From assembly GCA_030679035.1 (NCBI GenBank), contig JAUXTH010000099.1:1-63209 (forward strand): a stretch of DNA of 63,209 bases, in the 5' to 3' direction. Each line of letters opens with the position of its first letter. Position 1 is the stretch's first letter. Under the pieces are notes generated by a model. It had not been told where the DNA came from and did not search any database. It was given only the letters and a program-made list of their open reading frames with translations. A program made the translations under genes and the position numbers. This document shows positions 44,426 through 52,423 of this stretch, in pieces. This DNA is from Methylobacter sp. Its GTDB lineage: Bacteria; Pseudomonadota; Gammaproteobacteria; Methylococcales; Methylomonadaceae.

Positions 44426-45730
44426 TCAGAACCAGAAGTCCGTAGATTCTGCGGTTTCTTCTGATTCGACTAGATCGTCGTCATCAATATCTTCCAGATC
44501 GTCTTCAGATGAAGATTCAACCGGCGTAACATTAGCGAATTGAGTAACCGCTTTAGCAGTGACCTGAACATCGTCTACAAGTGATCCAAGAACGCTTTCT
44601 ACTAAACCAAGTAATGCATCGGATGGAACGAAAGGTTTTGCGGCTTCTAAAGGTTCCTGAGTAACGGTGTCTTCTTTCGAAGAGTCGTATTTAGCCAGGA
44701 ATGCATCAAAACCAGGAAGATCGTCAACATCACTTTCAATTTGAACTTCAGGTTGTTCACCTAAGTCGTTATCTTCAGTATCCGTTGTAATCTCCAGCAC
44801 AGGCTGTTGAACGATATCTTCATCGGCAAGCGTTGAATCGGCATCTGAAATGAGTTGATCATCCAAATCGTCTTCAAGCTCAATATCAAAATTGATAACA
44901 GTATCTGGCTGCAATAAACCACTGCCATGCCGTTTGATCTTTTCCGGATCGGACAATAACAAACCAAGACGGAATAGGCTATGAAAGACAACGCCGTTAT
45001 AAGGACCACTTTTTGGAAGCAAATCCAAAACACTATCGATTTCATCAACAATCGGCATACACCGATGATCGAGAAAACCAAGACTATCGAGCTTGTCACG
45101 TATTCTTCGAAAACCATTCAATGCCCGAACGGTCACTGAATCTTTACCCACAAATGACCTATCGATAATCTGATTGGCATCTTGAGAAATTTCCCTAAAA
45201 AGTTGTTCACTCATAGTGAGTGCGCGACGTTCGAGAGATTCTTCTTGCTCAGGTTTAGTTACACGAAAAACCACATAATCAAAACGCAGCTTGGCAGCTA
45301 CAGTTCCAACCGGTTCAATGGCTCTACGAATAGCATCGCCAAATTCAGCATGACAACGAATCCATTCTTCAGTATCGGCGGTGTAGCTTGCCAAAAACAG
45401 ATCTCTTTCCTGATAAAACTTCTTGGAAAGCGCATCAAGCTCTTGAGTAATCCTTGTGATCTCAGTCCTTGGATTAGCAAAACCACCAATAAAACGGGTG
45501 CCGGATTCAAGACAAATCCTTTCCGCTTCTTTCTTAATACGATTGAATTCCTTCAGCTTGTCAGGATGAATGGTCTTCTTAGTGCCAAGGGACGCTAGGT
45601 CTTCCGGTGGAAGTCTGGAACCATCGGCAAGCATAAGGTCTTCAGCTCGAAGTTTTTTCGAACTTGTCCAAATACTGATGTCGAGTTTAACGACGTCAAC
45701 CTGGTCAAGTATCATGTCTGCGTTTGTCAT
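44426..45730 (-). CDS. DUF3150-like protein of AAA+/vWA module
   Basis: 434 residues. Residues about 1-270 resemble DUF3150 proteins: LDISIWTSSKKLRAEDLMLA, KEFNRIKKEAERICLESGTR, and EWIRCHAEFGDAIRRAIEPV, rich in helices. The C-terminal 150 residues are acidic and low-complexity (DDLDDQLISDADSTLADEDI). It sits between the WGR-like gene and the vWA gene. It is probably an adaptor or substrate of the AAA+/vWA pair, as inferred from recurrent co-occurrence on plasmids and integrative elements. Confidence 0.75.
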   Translation of the reverse strand: MTNADMILDQVDVVKLDISIWTSSKKLRAEDLMLADGSRLPPEDLASLGTKKTIHPDKLKEFNRIKKEAERICLESGTRFIGGFANPRTEITRITQELDALSKKFYQERDLFLASYTADTEEWIRCHAEFGDAIRRAIEPVGTVAAKLRFDYVVFRVTKPEQEESLERRALTMSEQLFREISQDANQIIDRSFVGKDSVTVRALNGFRRIRDKLDSLGFLDHRCMPIVDEIDSVLDLLPKSGPYNGVVFHSLFRLGLLLSDPEKIKRHGSGLLQPDTVINFDIELEDDLDDQLISDADSTLADEDIVQQPVLEITTDTEDNDLGEQPEVQIESDVDDLPGFDAFLAKYDSSKEDTVTQEPLEAAKPFVPSDALLGLVESVLGSLVDDVQVTAKAVTQFANVTPVESSSEDDLEDIDDDDLVESEETAESTDFWF

Positions 45731-45739
45731 ATCTGCTTC

Positions 45740-45805
45740 TCCAAAAAAAGTAAAAGTGAAGAGACAGATTGCGTCCCATCAGGGCGAAAAATGCCCCTTC
45801 TGGGT
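45740..45805 (-). promoter_or_regulatory. Leader hairpin II-2
   Basis: Sense: ACCC, 5' arm GAAGGGGCA, middle arm GCCCT, GATGGGA, 3' arm TGTCTCTTC, U-rich tract, GGAG, ATG. The outer stem uses two G-U pairs. Confidence 0.8.
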
Positions 45806-45823
45806 AAGTAAAAAATTAAAAGT

Positions 45824-46567
45824 TCAGAAGTAAAAGTCTTCCTGTTCAGATGCGATCATGGATAGATCAATCCTTTTCACAAGCAAACCTATTTCTTCTG
45901 CGATAAGACGTACGGATTCCAGATCGGTGTCAAAAAATGACAACGCTTCGGTTTCCAGTTTGAGCTGGTCACTGATTTCAACACCGTCTTCATGGGACAA
46001 GGAAACAGTGATACCTTCGGGTGCGTTTTTCTTCAGTACCATAAGCAGCAACAAAGAAGCAACACCATCCTCTTTCGACAAACACCCCGCATCTGGTTTA
46101 ACAAAATCACCATGACCATGAATGATCATTTCTGCCCATAAACAATCCGGATATGTACGCAGAATCGCGTTGGCATAACCGGCAGCCAGGCCTCTTGAAA
46201 AATGATGTGCGGGACTATCCACCATAGGAGGAGGTATCTTAATTCGCCAATAAATATGCGGATCATTCTCTGTAGGCTGATGGTCTACACCAACGGGCTT
46301 TGAAGATGTGGGAGGAACGTTGCTAATTTTTCCGTCATCACCAATCCAGGCTTGTCCGGAATGTTCATAGCCTTTTCGCTGTTTCGAACGTATCAGTTTA
46401 TGCATATCGTCGGGATGAACAATACCTTTGGTGTTGGACGACATCTTTGCACCCGATTTCCCCCAGAATGTTGTGAATGTGCCATCGTGATTATAACGAA
46501 GAGCCCACAACTTTGACGAACCGTCTGGATTGTCAAACCGATAAAAATCAAATGGGTTAAGGTTCAT
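45824..46567 (-). CDS. WGR-domain-like protein
   Basis: 247 residues from the ATG at 46567 (GGAG 7 nt upstream). Residues about 5-70 look like a WGR domain: FYRFDNPDGSSKLWALRYNH then GTFTTFWGKSG, the W-G-[RK] core. WGR domains bind nucleic acid (they occur in PARPs and molybdate-locus proteins). The C-terminal half is unrecognised, with acidic and helical segments. The gene starts 3 nt after the AAA+ ATPase stop and has no leader hairpin, consistent with coupling to that gene. Confidence 0.7.
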   Translation of the reverse strand: MNLNPFDFYRFDNPDGSSKLWALRYNHDGTFTTFWGKSGAKMSSNTKGIVHPDDMHKLIRSKQRKGYEHSGQAWIGDDGKISNVPPTSSKPVGVDHQPTENDPHIYWRIKIPPPMVDSPAHHFSRGLAAGYANAILRTYPDCLWAEMIIHGHGDFVKPDAGCLSKEDGVASLLLLMVLKKNAPEGITVSLSHEDGVEISDQLKLETEALSFFDTDLESVRLIAEEIGLLVKRIDLSMIASEQEDFYF

Positions 46568-46569
46568 TG

Positions 46570-47541
46570 CTATTCTCCCCAAGCATCACCGAAAACGTCT
46601 TTGGCAATACGATGGATAGCTTCACGTTGAGTCGGCTCTGCACGTAATGTGAGGGCACGATCTAACGAATACGCCAGCGCATTAGGAGCGCGTTTGTAAG
46701 CAATCATCAAGTTCGTCCAGCGCACCAGAGTCCGTGTGGACATCGTAACGCTTAATTCACCAGAGCTGTCAGAACCACCGACAAAAAGCCGACGGATTTC
46801 ATTAGCGACCTCAATCATTTTATCAGTCAAATTTCCCATAACCGCATCAACAGAAATACCCATGCTAACAAGCGCCGCTTGCAGGATGGACTTCTCAATA
46901 GAAGCTTCAGGATAACCGACTTCCATTAATCTGAACCGATCCAAAAACGCAAGGTTTTGTTGCATGATGCCTTGATAAAGACCGCTTTGATCACCTTGAC
47001 CTGCGGAGTTGCCGGTAGCGATCAGACGGAATTTAGGATGAGGTTTAATTACTTCACCGCCGTTTTGAGGAATGACCAAAGGTTGCCCTTCGATAATATC
47101 GTTCAAACCAGCGAGTTCAGAGGGATCCATCAAGTCGATTTCATTTAAAATCAACAGATGACCATCGCGAACAGCTTGAGCAAGCGGTCCATGCATAAAA
47201 GACATGGAACCATTGACAAGCATAAATTGACCAATAAGATCGTTCAGCTCAAGACGACCATGACAGGTGACTTGATTAACGGGCCAATTCAAGCGAGAAG
47301 CAACCTGGCAGAGCAGCGAGGTTTTGCCTGAACCGGTAGGGCCAGTCAAATACAGCGCATCGCCGAGAGGATTGGTAATAAATGCCAAGATATCGCGTAG
47401 ATGTTCATTTCTGAATACATATTCTTTATTGGCTGGAATTAAAGGATGCAGAGCATCTTCAAAGCCATCAACAGTCATTGCGGCAGGAGCAACAATGCCA
47501 AAAGTTGAACCAATCGCGAATTTTTTAGTTTGAGCAGTCAT
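46570..47541 (-). CDS. MoxR/CobS-like AAA+ ATPase
   Basis: 323 residues. Walker A LTGPTGSGKTSLL (about residue 70), Walker B HLLILNEIDLMD, sensor 1 RLIATGNSAG and an arginine near ERFR-like FLDRFRLMEVG. The N-terminus (FEDALHPLIPANKEYVF) matches CobS-type members. It would form a hexamer that remodels a client together with the vWA protein encoded five positions downstream. First gene of operon II, behind spacer copy 2. Confidence 0.88.
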   Translation of the reverse strand: MTAQTKKFAIGSTFGIVAPAAMTVDGFEDALHPLIPANKEYVFRNEHLRDILAFITNPLGDALYLTGPTGSGKTSLLCQVASRLNWPVNQVTCHGRLELNDLIGQFMLVNGSMSFMHGPLAQAVRDGHLLILNEIDLMDPSELAGLNDIIEGQPLVIPQNGGEVIKPHPKFRLIATGNSAGQGDQSGLYQGIMQQNLAFLDRFRLMEVGYPEASIEKSILQAALVSMGISVDAVMGNLTDKMIEVANEIRRLFVGGSDSSGELSVTMSTRTLVRWTNLMIAYKRAPNALAYSLDRALTLRAEPTQREAIHRIAKDVFGDAWGE

Positions 47542-47554
47542 AGTGTTTTCTCAG

Positions 47555-47614
47555 ATTAAACCAGAGAAAACACACAGTTCCCAGCCGGGAAAAATGAATT
47601 TTCCCCAGTGGGTT
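47555..47614 (-). promoter_or_regulatory. Leader hairpin II-1
   Basis: Sense: AACCC, 5' arm CTGGGGAAAA, middle arm TTTTTCCC, GGCTGGGA, 3' arm TTTTCTCTGG, then GAGA and ATG. The outer stem has three G-U pairs; the inner GGGAAAA/TTTTCCC stem is stronger here. Confidence 0.8.
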
Positions 47615-47866
47615 AAAAAATAAATCAAATAAAATCACGGCTAAGCCGTTTCATAAGTATCACGCCGGAGCGCTTCATTGATTCCTTATTTAAAGTGCTG
47701 AACTGGCACTACTTTTGAGTCCTCTTAGAGAACTACAAAAAATCGTCTTTCCACAATACTCGCTCAAAGCACTCTGGAGAGACGGTAAAGTCATTATGCT
47801 ATTTACCGTCAAAATAGTAAGATCAAAAGACGCTCAAATTACGCGTCTTTTGAGGGGGATAAAATG
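47614..47866 (-). promoter_or_regulatory. Inter-operon spacer copy 2 (promoter region of operon II)
   Basis: Nearly identical to 20800-21049. Sense order: AAAAGACGC...GCGTCTTTT hairpin (47823-47853; terminator for operon III), GACGGTAAA...TTTACCGTC, CGTCTCTCC...GGAAAGACG then T6, TTGTGG...TGTAGT, AGTTCTCTAAGAGGACT, AGTGC...GCACT, a short reading frame, and ACGGCTTAGCCGT. These dyads are kept between copies, so they are probably functional DNA or RNA sites. Confidence 0.78.
47625..47678 (-). CDS. Possible leader peptide of operon II (17 codons)
   Basis: Reads MKRSGVILMKRLSRDFI with AAGGA upstream. Same frame, start and stop as in spacer copy 1, with two nucleotide differences inside. See the entry at 20810 for the alternative explanation. 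Confidence 0.4.
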   Translation of the reverse strand: MKRSGVILMKRLSRDFI

Positions 47867-47905
47867 AACTCAGTTCGCAAGCAAGAAATTCTATTTAAAA
47901 AGAAA

Positions 47906-48267
47906 TTAGTATTCCGAAGGCAGCAACAGAACGTCGTCGAACAAATAAAAGCTCCAGGTTCCCTCAACCAAAGTTGTGAATGGCACATGCTTTGATTTTA
48001 GTTCTTTACTATCGCCATCTTTGACAACGATTGTGCAAGATCCATTTTGAGACTCCACCGTAATAAATAAAACGGCTGGTCTTTTAGCATTGGGAAGTAC
48101 TCGGTCGCAATAACATCCAACAGCCAATAGCTTTCGGTTTGCTCCGCAAAATACTTAACGCCATCGGTATATGTCATCGTAGGCATCAACGGGTGTTTAT
48201 GCCAGTGTTCCGTGCCAATAAACTGCATTAGCTCAGATTCCAATGCTTCTTTTCGTAGTGTTTCCAT
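47906..48267 (-). pseudogene. DUF6876-like plasmid gene with a frameshift
   Basis: The first frame from 48267 gives METLRKEALESELMQFIGTE, HKHPLMPTMTYTDGVKYFAE and YWLLDVIATEYFPML, typical of DUF6876 proteins. It then runs out of frame. From about 48090 another frame continues the family with AVLFITVESQNGSCTIVVKD and ends DVLLLPSEY at 47906, the usual family C-terminus. The switch lies at GCTAAAAGACC; adding one A would restore a ~120-residue protein. This is a homopolymer indel (mutation or sequencing error); programmed slippage at A-AAA-AG is possible but less likely. Confidence 0.75.
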
Positions 48268-48289
48268 GTGAATCTCCAGGTAAAAGTAA

Positions 48290-48341
48290 AAGACCGCAAG
48301 AAACGCAGCATCCGCAAAGGATGAGTGTCTTTGCAGAAGGT
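48290..48341 (-). promoter_or_regulatory. Leader hairpin III-8 (divergent form)
   Basis: Sense: ACC, CTGCAAAG, then an inner CATCC...GGATG hairpin, then CTTGCGG and a U-rich tract before GGAGA. The layout fits the family but the outer stem is weak. It stands before the frameshifted DUF6876-like gene. Confidence 0.55.
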
Positions 48342-48447
48342 GAAATAAAGAATGATCAGGCCAGTCATCGCAACCCTATGTACTTGTTGAGTGTTGAGAG
48401 CCGTCAGTGATGTAACAGTTCAGCATTCCTGGGTAATACGGGCCTGT

Positions 48448-48798
48448 TTAGCAGATACCTAATGCCTGGTTCGCAAAATCACGAGCAGAGTCAATTTCAC
48501 CTGCAAGCAAGGCTTGGCACGCATAAAACGCAAATTCCTTTCGCTTTATAGCTTTAACGGAGGCATCGGGTTCTGGGAACGCCGAGACTTCTTCAGCACT
48601 AAAACGCAAGGTTTCGCCGTTCACTTCTTCGAAATCATCGAATAGCAAAGGCATATTTTGAGTGTTATCCCAAATAGTGCTTTCATCAAATGCAGTCTGG
48701 GCCAATTGCTTGGCGGATTCAGCATCAGTCGCGGTTACACCCACAACAACGCGGTGGGTGTAGTCAATTTCGTATGTGACAGCGAATTTTGTAGTCAT
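48448..48798 (-). CDS. Plasmid protein of unknown function
   Basis: 116 residues from the ATG at 48798, placed by leader III-7. The start TTKFAVTYEIDYTHRVVVGV and ATDAESAKQLAQTAFDE suggest a small alpha/beta domain like those found in many phage and plasmid proteins; the C-terminal AFYACQALLAGEIDSARDFA is helical. No family recognised. Confidence 0.65.
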   Translation of the reverse strand: MTTKFAVTYEIDYTHRVVVGVTATDAESAKQLAQTAFDESTIWDNTQNMPLLFDDFEEVNGETLRFSAEEVSAFPEPDASVKAIKRKEFAFYACQALLAGEIDSARDFANQALGIC

Positions 48799-48811
48799 GG
48801 TTATGTCCTCT

Positions 48812-48866
48812 AAAGGTTTAAAAAAGAGGCAACTATTTCCAATGAGGATGTTGCCCCTCATGGGTT
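48812..48866 (-). promoter_or_regulatory. Leader hairpin III-7
   Basis: Sense: AACCC, 5' arm GAGGGGCAAC, middle arm CCTCAT, TTGG, 3' arm GTTGCCTC, T6, AGAGGA, ATG. ATGAGG/CCTCAT is a perfect alternative stem. Confidence 0.88.
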
Positions 48867-49207
48867 TAGTGAGATTTTCTATTTGGGATGGATTCGAATT
48901 TGCCTAAAACAGCATCACGAATGTCATTAGGATCCAATCCAGATACCTTGCAGCAGTTGATGAAACTGAAGGGATTTAGATCGCCGATGTTCGTCAGCCA
49001 GTTGTATATTTCAACAACCGTTTTCATTGAACATCTACCGTCAAACAGATTGTGTAACGAGTCTTCCAGAAGACAATCGCAGATATGCGCAATTTCTGTA
49101 TCAGTCCAGGGCGGTACTTCTTCAGGCAAGGTCTCTGTGCTTTGTAGCCACAGCCATTGATCATCGAACAAATCGAGATTTAGGCTACGATCAAAACCTC
49201 GTCGCAT
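48866..49207 (-). CDS. Plasmid protein of unknown function
   Basis: 113 residues, acidic, with WLWLQSTETLPEEVPPWTDT near the N-terminus and a predicted helical C-terminus (FINCCKVSGLDPNDIRDAVL). No family recognised. Preceded by GGAGG and leader III-6. Confidence 0.6.
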   Translation of the reverse strand: MRRGFDRSLNLDLFDDQWLWLQSTETLPEEVPPWTDTEIAHICDCLLEDSLHNLFDGRCSMKTVVEIYNWLTNIGDLNPFSFINCCKVSGLDPNDIRDAVLGKFESIPNRKSH

Positions 49208-49218
49208 GGTGCCTCCAA

Positions 49219-49272
49219 AAATTCGGGAAACACATGCGCCCAGTCGGGGGGGGCAGTGTTCCCCGATGGGTT
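49219..49272 (-). promoter_or_regulatory. Leader hairpin III-6
   Basis: Sense: AACCC, 5' arm CGGGGAACAC, middle arm CCCCG within a run of eight C, ACTGGGCG, 3' arm GTGTTTCCCG, T5, GGAGG, ATG. Confidence 0.88.
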
Positions 49273-49300
49273 AAGGTTAATGATGAGTTAAGGTTTTAAA

Positions 49301-50302
49301 TCAAAACCAAAAATCACCGTCTGTAGAAGACATAATTTCGTCCATTGAGAACGGAACTTGTGCCTTTTCTTCGCCTTTAAGCGTAAAACGTGTTCGCTCA
49401 GTCGATTTCTTGCGGAAGGTTTCCAAAAAAGCGGGATCAACATCGGGATGCAGGGCCATTAATGCAGCCTTGTAGTCGACATTACCTTGCGTAAGATAGC
49501 GATTGATTCTAAGCCCACTGCTTTCGGCTTGAGCATAATCACCCATTAATTTAAGGAGATTTTTCGCGATATCAGCCTGCTGTTTTTCATAAGGTTTAAT
49601 CTTGGATGCGAAGTCTTTAATTATTTCTTCAGCACTGTGATAATTTGCTGCCAGTACGTTCCATTGATCAATTTCCAGTCCAGACGGAATGAAGATGTCA
49701 CGATCAATATCAGTCGCTGGCGGCTGATTTTTTAACAAATGATCAGCAAACTTTTGGCCCTCGATAATCAAACTATCAATAACCAAATCATTCTTTTTAA
49801 TCAAAAAGTCTAAAGGCGGCTCCTTATCGTTCAAATAAAACGACAAATAACCTTCATTAGTTCCAGCGACTACAATCTGCTGCTGAACTTGATAGTAATA
49901 ACGCCTATAAACTTTTGATTTAGTGCCATTTTGCTGCGCATCTCGAAAATTAACTTCCATTGGAACTTTAAGTTCTACAGGAATTCCATCATCGTTCAAC
50001 CCATCAAAAGAAGCCCTTAGAAAAGGATGATCTTCTGATTCTGCGCATAACGGTAAAACTATCGTGTTATGACGATCTTCAAAAGACCTTCGAGCTGTTG
50101 CCTCAAGTCTAATTCCTCTTTGGACAAAGGGATTACTGTCCAGATTATCTGGAAGAGTAATTCCCTTCTTCTCGTTGTATAAGCGATAAATTGTCTTTAA
50201 AGGACATTGTCCAAGAACAATAATTGCTTCTGATGCAGAAACACCCAAATTGCGCCATTGGTGCCATTCGGGCGTGCGCTGTTGAAGATTAACGACTTTC
50301 AT
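49301..50302 (-). CDS. exo: YqaJ-type recombination exonuclease (lambda Exo-like)
   Basis: 333 residues; start at 50302 supported by GGGAG and leader III-5. PD-(D/E)XK nuclease of the YqaJ family: LGVSASEAIIVLGQCPLKTI, FVQRGIRLEATARRSFEDRH, catalytic LRASFDGLN (Asp) and IPVELKVPM (ExK), and YYYQVQQQIVVAG. It would resect double-strand ends to give 3' single strands for the annealing protein encoded two positions upstream. Together with SSB this is a Red-type recombination set as on SXT/IncC elements. Confidence 0.9.
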   Translation of the reverse strand: MKVVNLQQRTPEWHQWRNLGVSASEAIIVLGQCPLKTIYRLYNEKKGITLPDNLDSNPFVQRGIRLEATARRSFEDRHNTIVLPLCAESEDHPFLRASFDGLNDDGIPVELKVPMEVNFRDAQQNGTKSKVYRRYYYQVQQQIVVAGTNEGYLSFYLNDKEPPLDFLIKKNDLVIDSLIIEGQKFADHLLKNQPPATDIDRDIFIPSGLEIDQWNVLAANYHSAEEIIKDFASKIKPYEKQQADIAKNLLKLMGDYAQAESSGLRINRYLTQGNVDYKAALMALHPDVDPAFLETFRKKSTERTRFTLKGEEKAQVPFSMDEIMSSTDGDFWF

Positions 50303-50321
50303 AAAAGACTCCCAGTAATTA

Positions 50322-50372
50322 ATGGGCGTCATGAAAAAACCCAAGTGGGCTTTCAGTGACGCCCAACGGGTG
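50322..50372 (-). promoter_or_regulatory. Leader hairpin III-5
   Basis: Sense: CACCC, 5' arm GGGCGTCA, middle arm GCCC, ACTTGGG, 3' arm TGACGCCC, AU-rich tract, GGGAG, ATG. The stem is perfect although its sequence is unlike the GGGAAAC copies, strong evidence for pairing. Confidence 0.9.
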
Positions 50373-50408
50373 AAAGTAATTAGTTAACCAAGAACGGCTC
50401 TAACAATA

Positions 50409-50519
50409 TCAATTACATTTCCTTCTGGAAACGCAGCTCTTCCTAATAATGAAACCAGAAAAACTGATGAAAATAAAAAAGCTGAAATTAGGCCAAAAAT
50501 TAATTTAAGAATACTCATG
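50409..50519 (-). CDS. Small membrane peptide (36 residues)
   Basis: MSILKLIFGLISAFLFSSVF forms one membrane helix, followed by a basic Cys-containing tail (IIRKSCVSRRKCN). The ATG has AAGGA 5 nt upstream and leader III-4 in front, the main reason to call it a gene. Unknown role, between bet and exo. Confidence 0.55.
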
Positions 50520-50528
50520 ACGATCCTT

Positions 50529-50586
50529 TAAATAATGAAGGGCATCATGAAGTCCCGAGGGGCATACATGATGCCCTGTAGGGTTA
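50529..50586 (-). promoter_or_regulatory. Leader hairpin III-4
   Basis: Sense: AACCC, 5' arm AGGGCATCATG, middle arm ATGCCCCT, CGGGA, 3' arm CATGATGCCCT. Both the 11-bp outer stem and the GGGCAT/ATGCCC alternative are perfect. Confidence 0.92.
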
Positions 50587-50594
50587 AAAGTAGA

Positions 50595-51569
50595 TTAAGC
50601 CAAATTAGCTTTTGCTTCAGCTAAAGGTGACTTCTTATTGTTGACGATACTACTAGCTTGCTCTGGAGCTTTACCTTCAGAAGAATTCTCTTTAGGATTT
50701 GGCACAGAAGCAGCTTGCGTATTAACAGGATCTTTCTTTTGCGGAAGATTAATCAAATTGGCTTCATAAAGTGATTTAGCCTTATTAATTTCTTCATTCA
50801 CAAAAAGCAAGTTGAATCCTGAGAAGTTTTCGCCGGCATAATCAAGTGCTGCTTGAAATGCACCACCGGCTTTCTGAGCCCGATCAATAAGTCTTGGTGC
50901 CATCTTCGTAGCTTCAACACTGGGTGCCTGATCGGTCGAACCTGACATATCAATGACAGTAGACTGACCTTCGATAATGCGTTCAGCTTCGTCCTGGTCA
51001 TAAATACCGACAAAACCAAATGCAATACGTGAACACTGGATCATGGCTTTATGACGTAACAACCTTTTGGTATGAGTCTGCCAAGGGCCATTGATAATGT
51101 AAGGAGCGCCGCCGTTCTTAGGTGTGCCAGTAAAAGGTGGACGGTAAGTTTCATCAAGAAATTCTTTAATGCGAATAGGATGAGTTCTACCTTTACGGTA
51201 AATTACGCATTCAATCCAAGTTGAGCAAAGTTTGCCACCTTCAGGTGTAATGATTTCATCGGCGTAAACAAATTCAAGCCCATCCATATCGGGATGCTGA
51301 TTAATGATACGAGACCATCCGTCAATACCGACAACAGGAACGATACCGTTCTGCTTATCAGGAAAAGCATAAATTTCTTTAATGAACGGATTCAAACCAT
51401 ATTGATCAGCAACGATCAATAAAGCATTCATCTGTTCATCGCTTACAACACCATCTTTAACTTTAAAGGCTGTCGCTTTTAAAGTGTCAATCAATTTTTG
51501 TTCGTCCTCAAAATTGAATTTATCGGCGAACTTTTTGAACAGTGAATCTTTTTTACTAGTGCTACTCAT
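50595..51569 (-). CDS. bet: RecT/Bet-type single-strand annealing protein
   Basis: 324 residues from the ATG at 51569 (GGAG, leader III-3). Family features of phage Bet/RecT: ALLIVADQYGLNPFIKEIYA, GIVPVVGIDGWSRIINQHPD, the STWIECVIYRKGRTHPI strand pair and GPWQTHTKRLLRHKAMIQCS. It anneals complementary single strands during recombination. The C-terminal 80 residues are a variable Ser/Pro/Lys linker. Encoded next to SSB and an exonuclease gene. Confidence 0.92.
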   Translation of the reverse strand: MSSTSKKDSLFKKFADKFNFEDEQKLIDTLKATAFKVKDGVVSDEQMNALLIVADQYGLNPFIKEIYAFPDKQNGIVPVVGIDGWSRIINQHPDMDGLEFVYADEIITPEGGKLCSTWIECVIYRKGRTHPIRIKEFLDETYRPPFTGTPKNGGAPYIINGPWQTHTKRLLRHKAMIQCSRIAFGFVGIYDQDEAERIIEGQSTVIDMSGSTDQAPSVEATKMAPRLIDRAQKAGGAFQAALDYAGENFSGFNLLFVNEEINKAKSLYEANLINLPQKKDPVNTQAASVPNPKENSSEGKAPEQASSIVNNKKSPLAEAKANLA

Positions 51570-51585
51570 GGTGTACTCCAAAAAA

Positions 51586-51637
51586 TGACACAGAAGGGAC
51601 ACCAAGAGTCCCAAAGGACAAATGGCGTCCCAAGGGA
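51586..51637 (-). promoter_or_regulatory. Leader hairpin III-3
   Basis: Sense: CCC, 5' arm GGGACGCCA, middle arm GTCC, TTTGGGA, 3' arm TGGTGTCCC, U-rich tract, GGAG, ATG. One G-U pair in the outer stem. Confidence 0.87.
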
Positions 51638-51715
51638 AAGTAAAAATTAGCGAAGTTTAATAAAACGAAACGGCGCTAAACTTTAAAAAAGCTAATAAAT
51701 TAAATAACTTGACTC

Positions 51716-52201
51716 CTAAAACGGTATGTCGTCGTCAAAATCATCATAAGCAGGTCCATCATAAGCAGGAGGTGCGGAATGAGAATTAGATTGTGACGAA
51801 GTAGAAGAAGCATTGGCCGAATAAGAAGGCGAAGGTGAAGATCCGGTTGAAGATGATCCAGAAGAATCGTTCGGTTTTCCGCCTAACATTTTCATTTCGG
51901 TAGCATGGATTTCAGTCGAGTAACGATCCTGGCCGGATTGATCCTGCCATTTGCGTGTACGGATAGGACCTTCAAACAGAGTTAAAGAGCCTTTTTTAAG
52001 ATAGTCCCGCGCAATTTCAGCAAGCTTTCCAAAAAGAATGACACGATGCCATTCGGTTTTTTCTTTACGTTCACCTGAAACTTTATCTTTCCAGGATTCT
52101 GTAGTTGCAAGACTGATAGTGGCTACAGCTTTACCTTCTTGAGTAAAACGGATTTCTGGGTCTGAGCCTAAACGGCCGATAACTTGAGCTTTGTTGTACA
52201 T
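51716..52201 (-). CDS. ssb: Single-stranded DNA-binding protein
   Basis: 161 residues. OB fold (residues 1-110): [75 protein letters not shown]. Then a Ser/Ser-Pro linker and the acidic tip FDDDIPF that recruits partner proteins. Plasmid-encoded copy that works with the Bet and exonuclease proteins encoded downstream. Confidence 0.95.
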   Translation of the reverse strand: MYNKAQVIGRLGSDPEIRFTQEGKAVATISLATTESWKDKVSGERKEKTEWHRVILFGKLAEIARDYLKKGSLTLFEGPIRTRKWQDQSGQDRYSTEIHATEMKMLGGKPNDSSGSSSTGSSPSPSYSANASSTSSQSNSHSAPPAYDGPAYDDFDDDIPF

Positions 52202-52224
52202 GGTAAATCTCCTTAATAGACAAA

Positions 52225-52273
52225 AAGAAAAAAGGAGACCATTGCCCTGGGGGACATGATCTCCCAGAGGGTT
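52225..52273 (-). promoter_or_regulatory. Leader hairpin III-2
   Basis: Sense: AACCC, 5' arm GGGAGATCAT, middle arm TCCC, CCAGGGC, 3' arm ATGGTCTCC, T6CTTTTT, AGGAG, ATG. Confidence 0.88.
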
Positions 52274-52409
52274 AATTCGACGTCAGCGCTTCGATTTGGG
52301 CGTGACGATTGTTGATTAAAGCAGTGTATGTATCCAAATATTGCTTGGCAGCAGACAAAGCGGTTTCCATGCTGAACATCAGTACAGCAAAAATCAGTAA
52401 CTTTTTCAT
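52272..52409 (-). CDS. Small secreted peptide (45 residues)
   Basis: [20 protein letters not shown] is a good signal peptide, leaving a ~25-residue helical mature peptide ([20 protein letters not shown]). The ATG is placed by AGGA and leader III-1. It is the first gene of operon III. It may act as an entry-exclusion, lysis or signalling peptide; nothing in the sequence decides. Confidence 0.6.
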   Translation of the reverse strand: MKKLLIFAVLMFSMETALSAAKQYLDTYTALINNRHAQIEALTSN

Positions 52410-52423
52410 AGTGTATTTCCTCG

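Noticed and set aside
47867-47998. A 43-codon plus-strand frame with a good GAGGGGG Shine-Dalgarno at the edge of spacer copy 2
   Set aside because: It runs antisense to the DUF6876-like gene, has no recognisable content, and the G-run belongs to the spacer end. The shared GATAAAATG at 21041 is only homology of the spacers.
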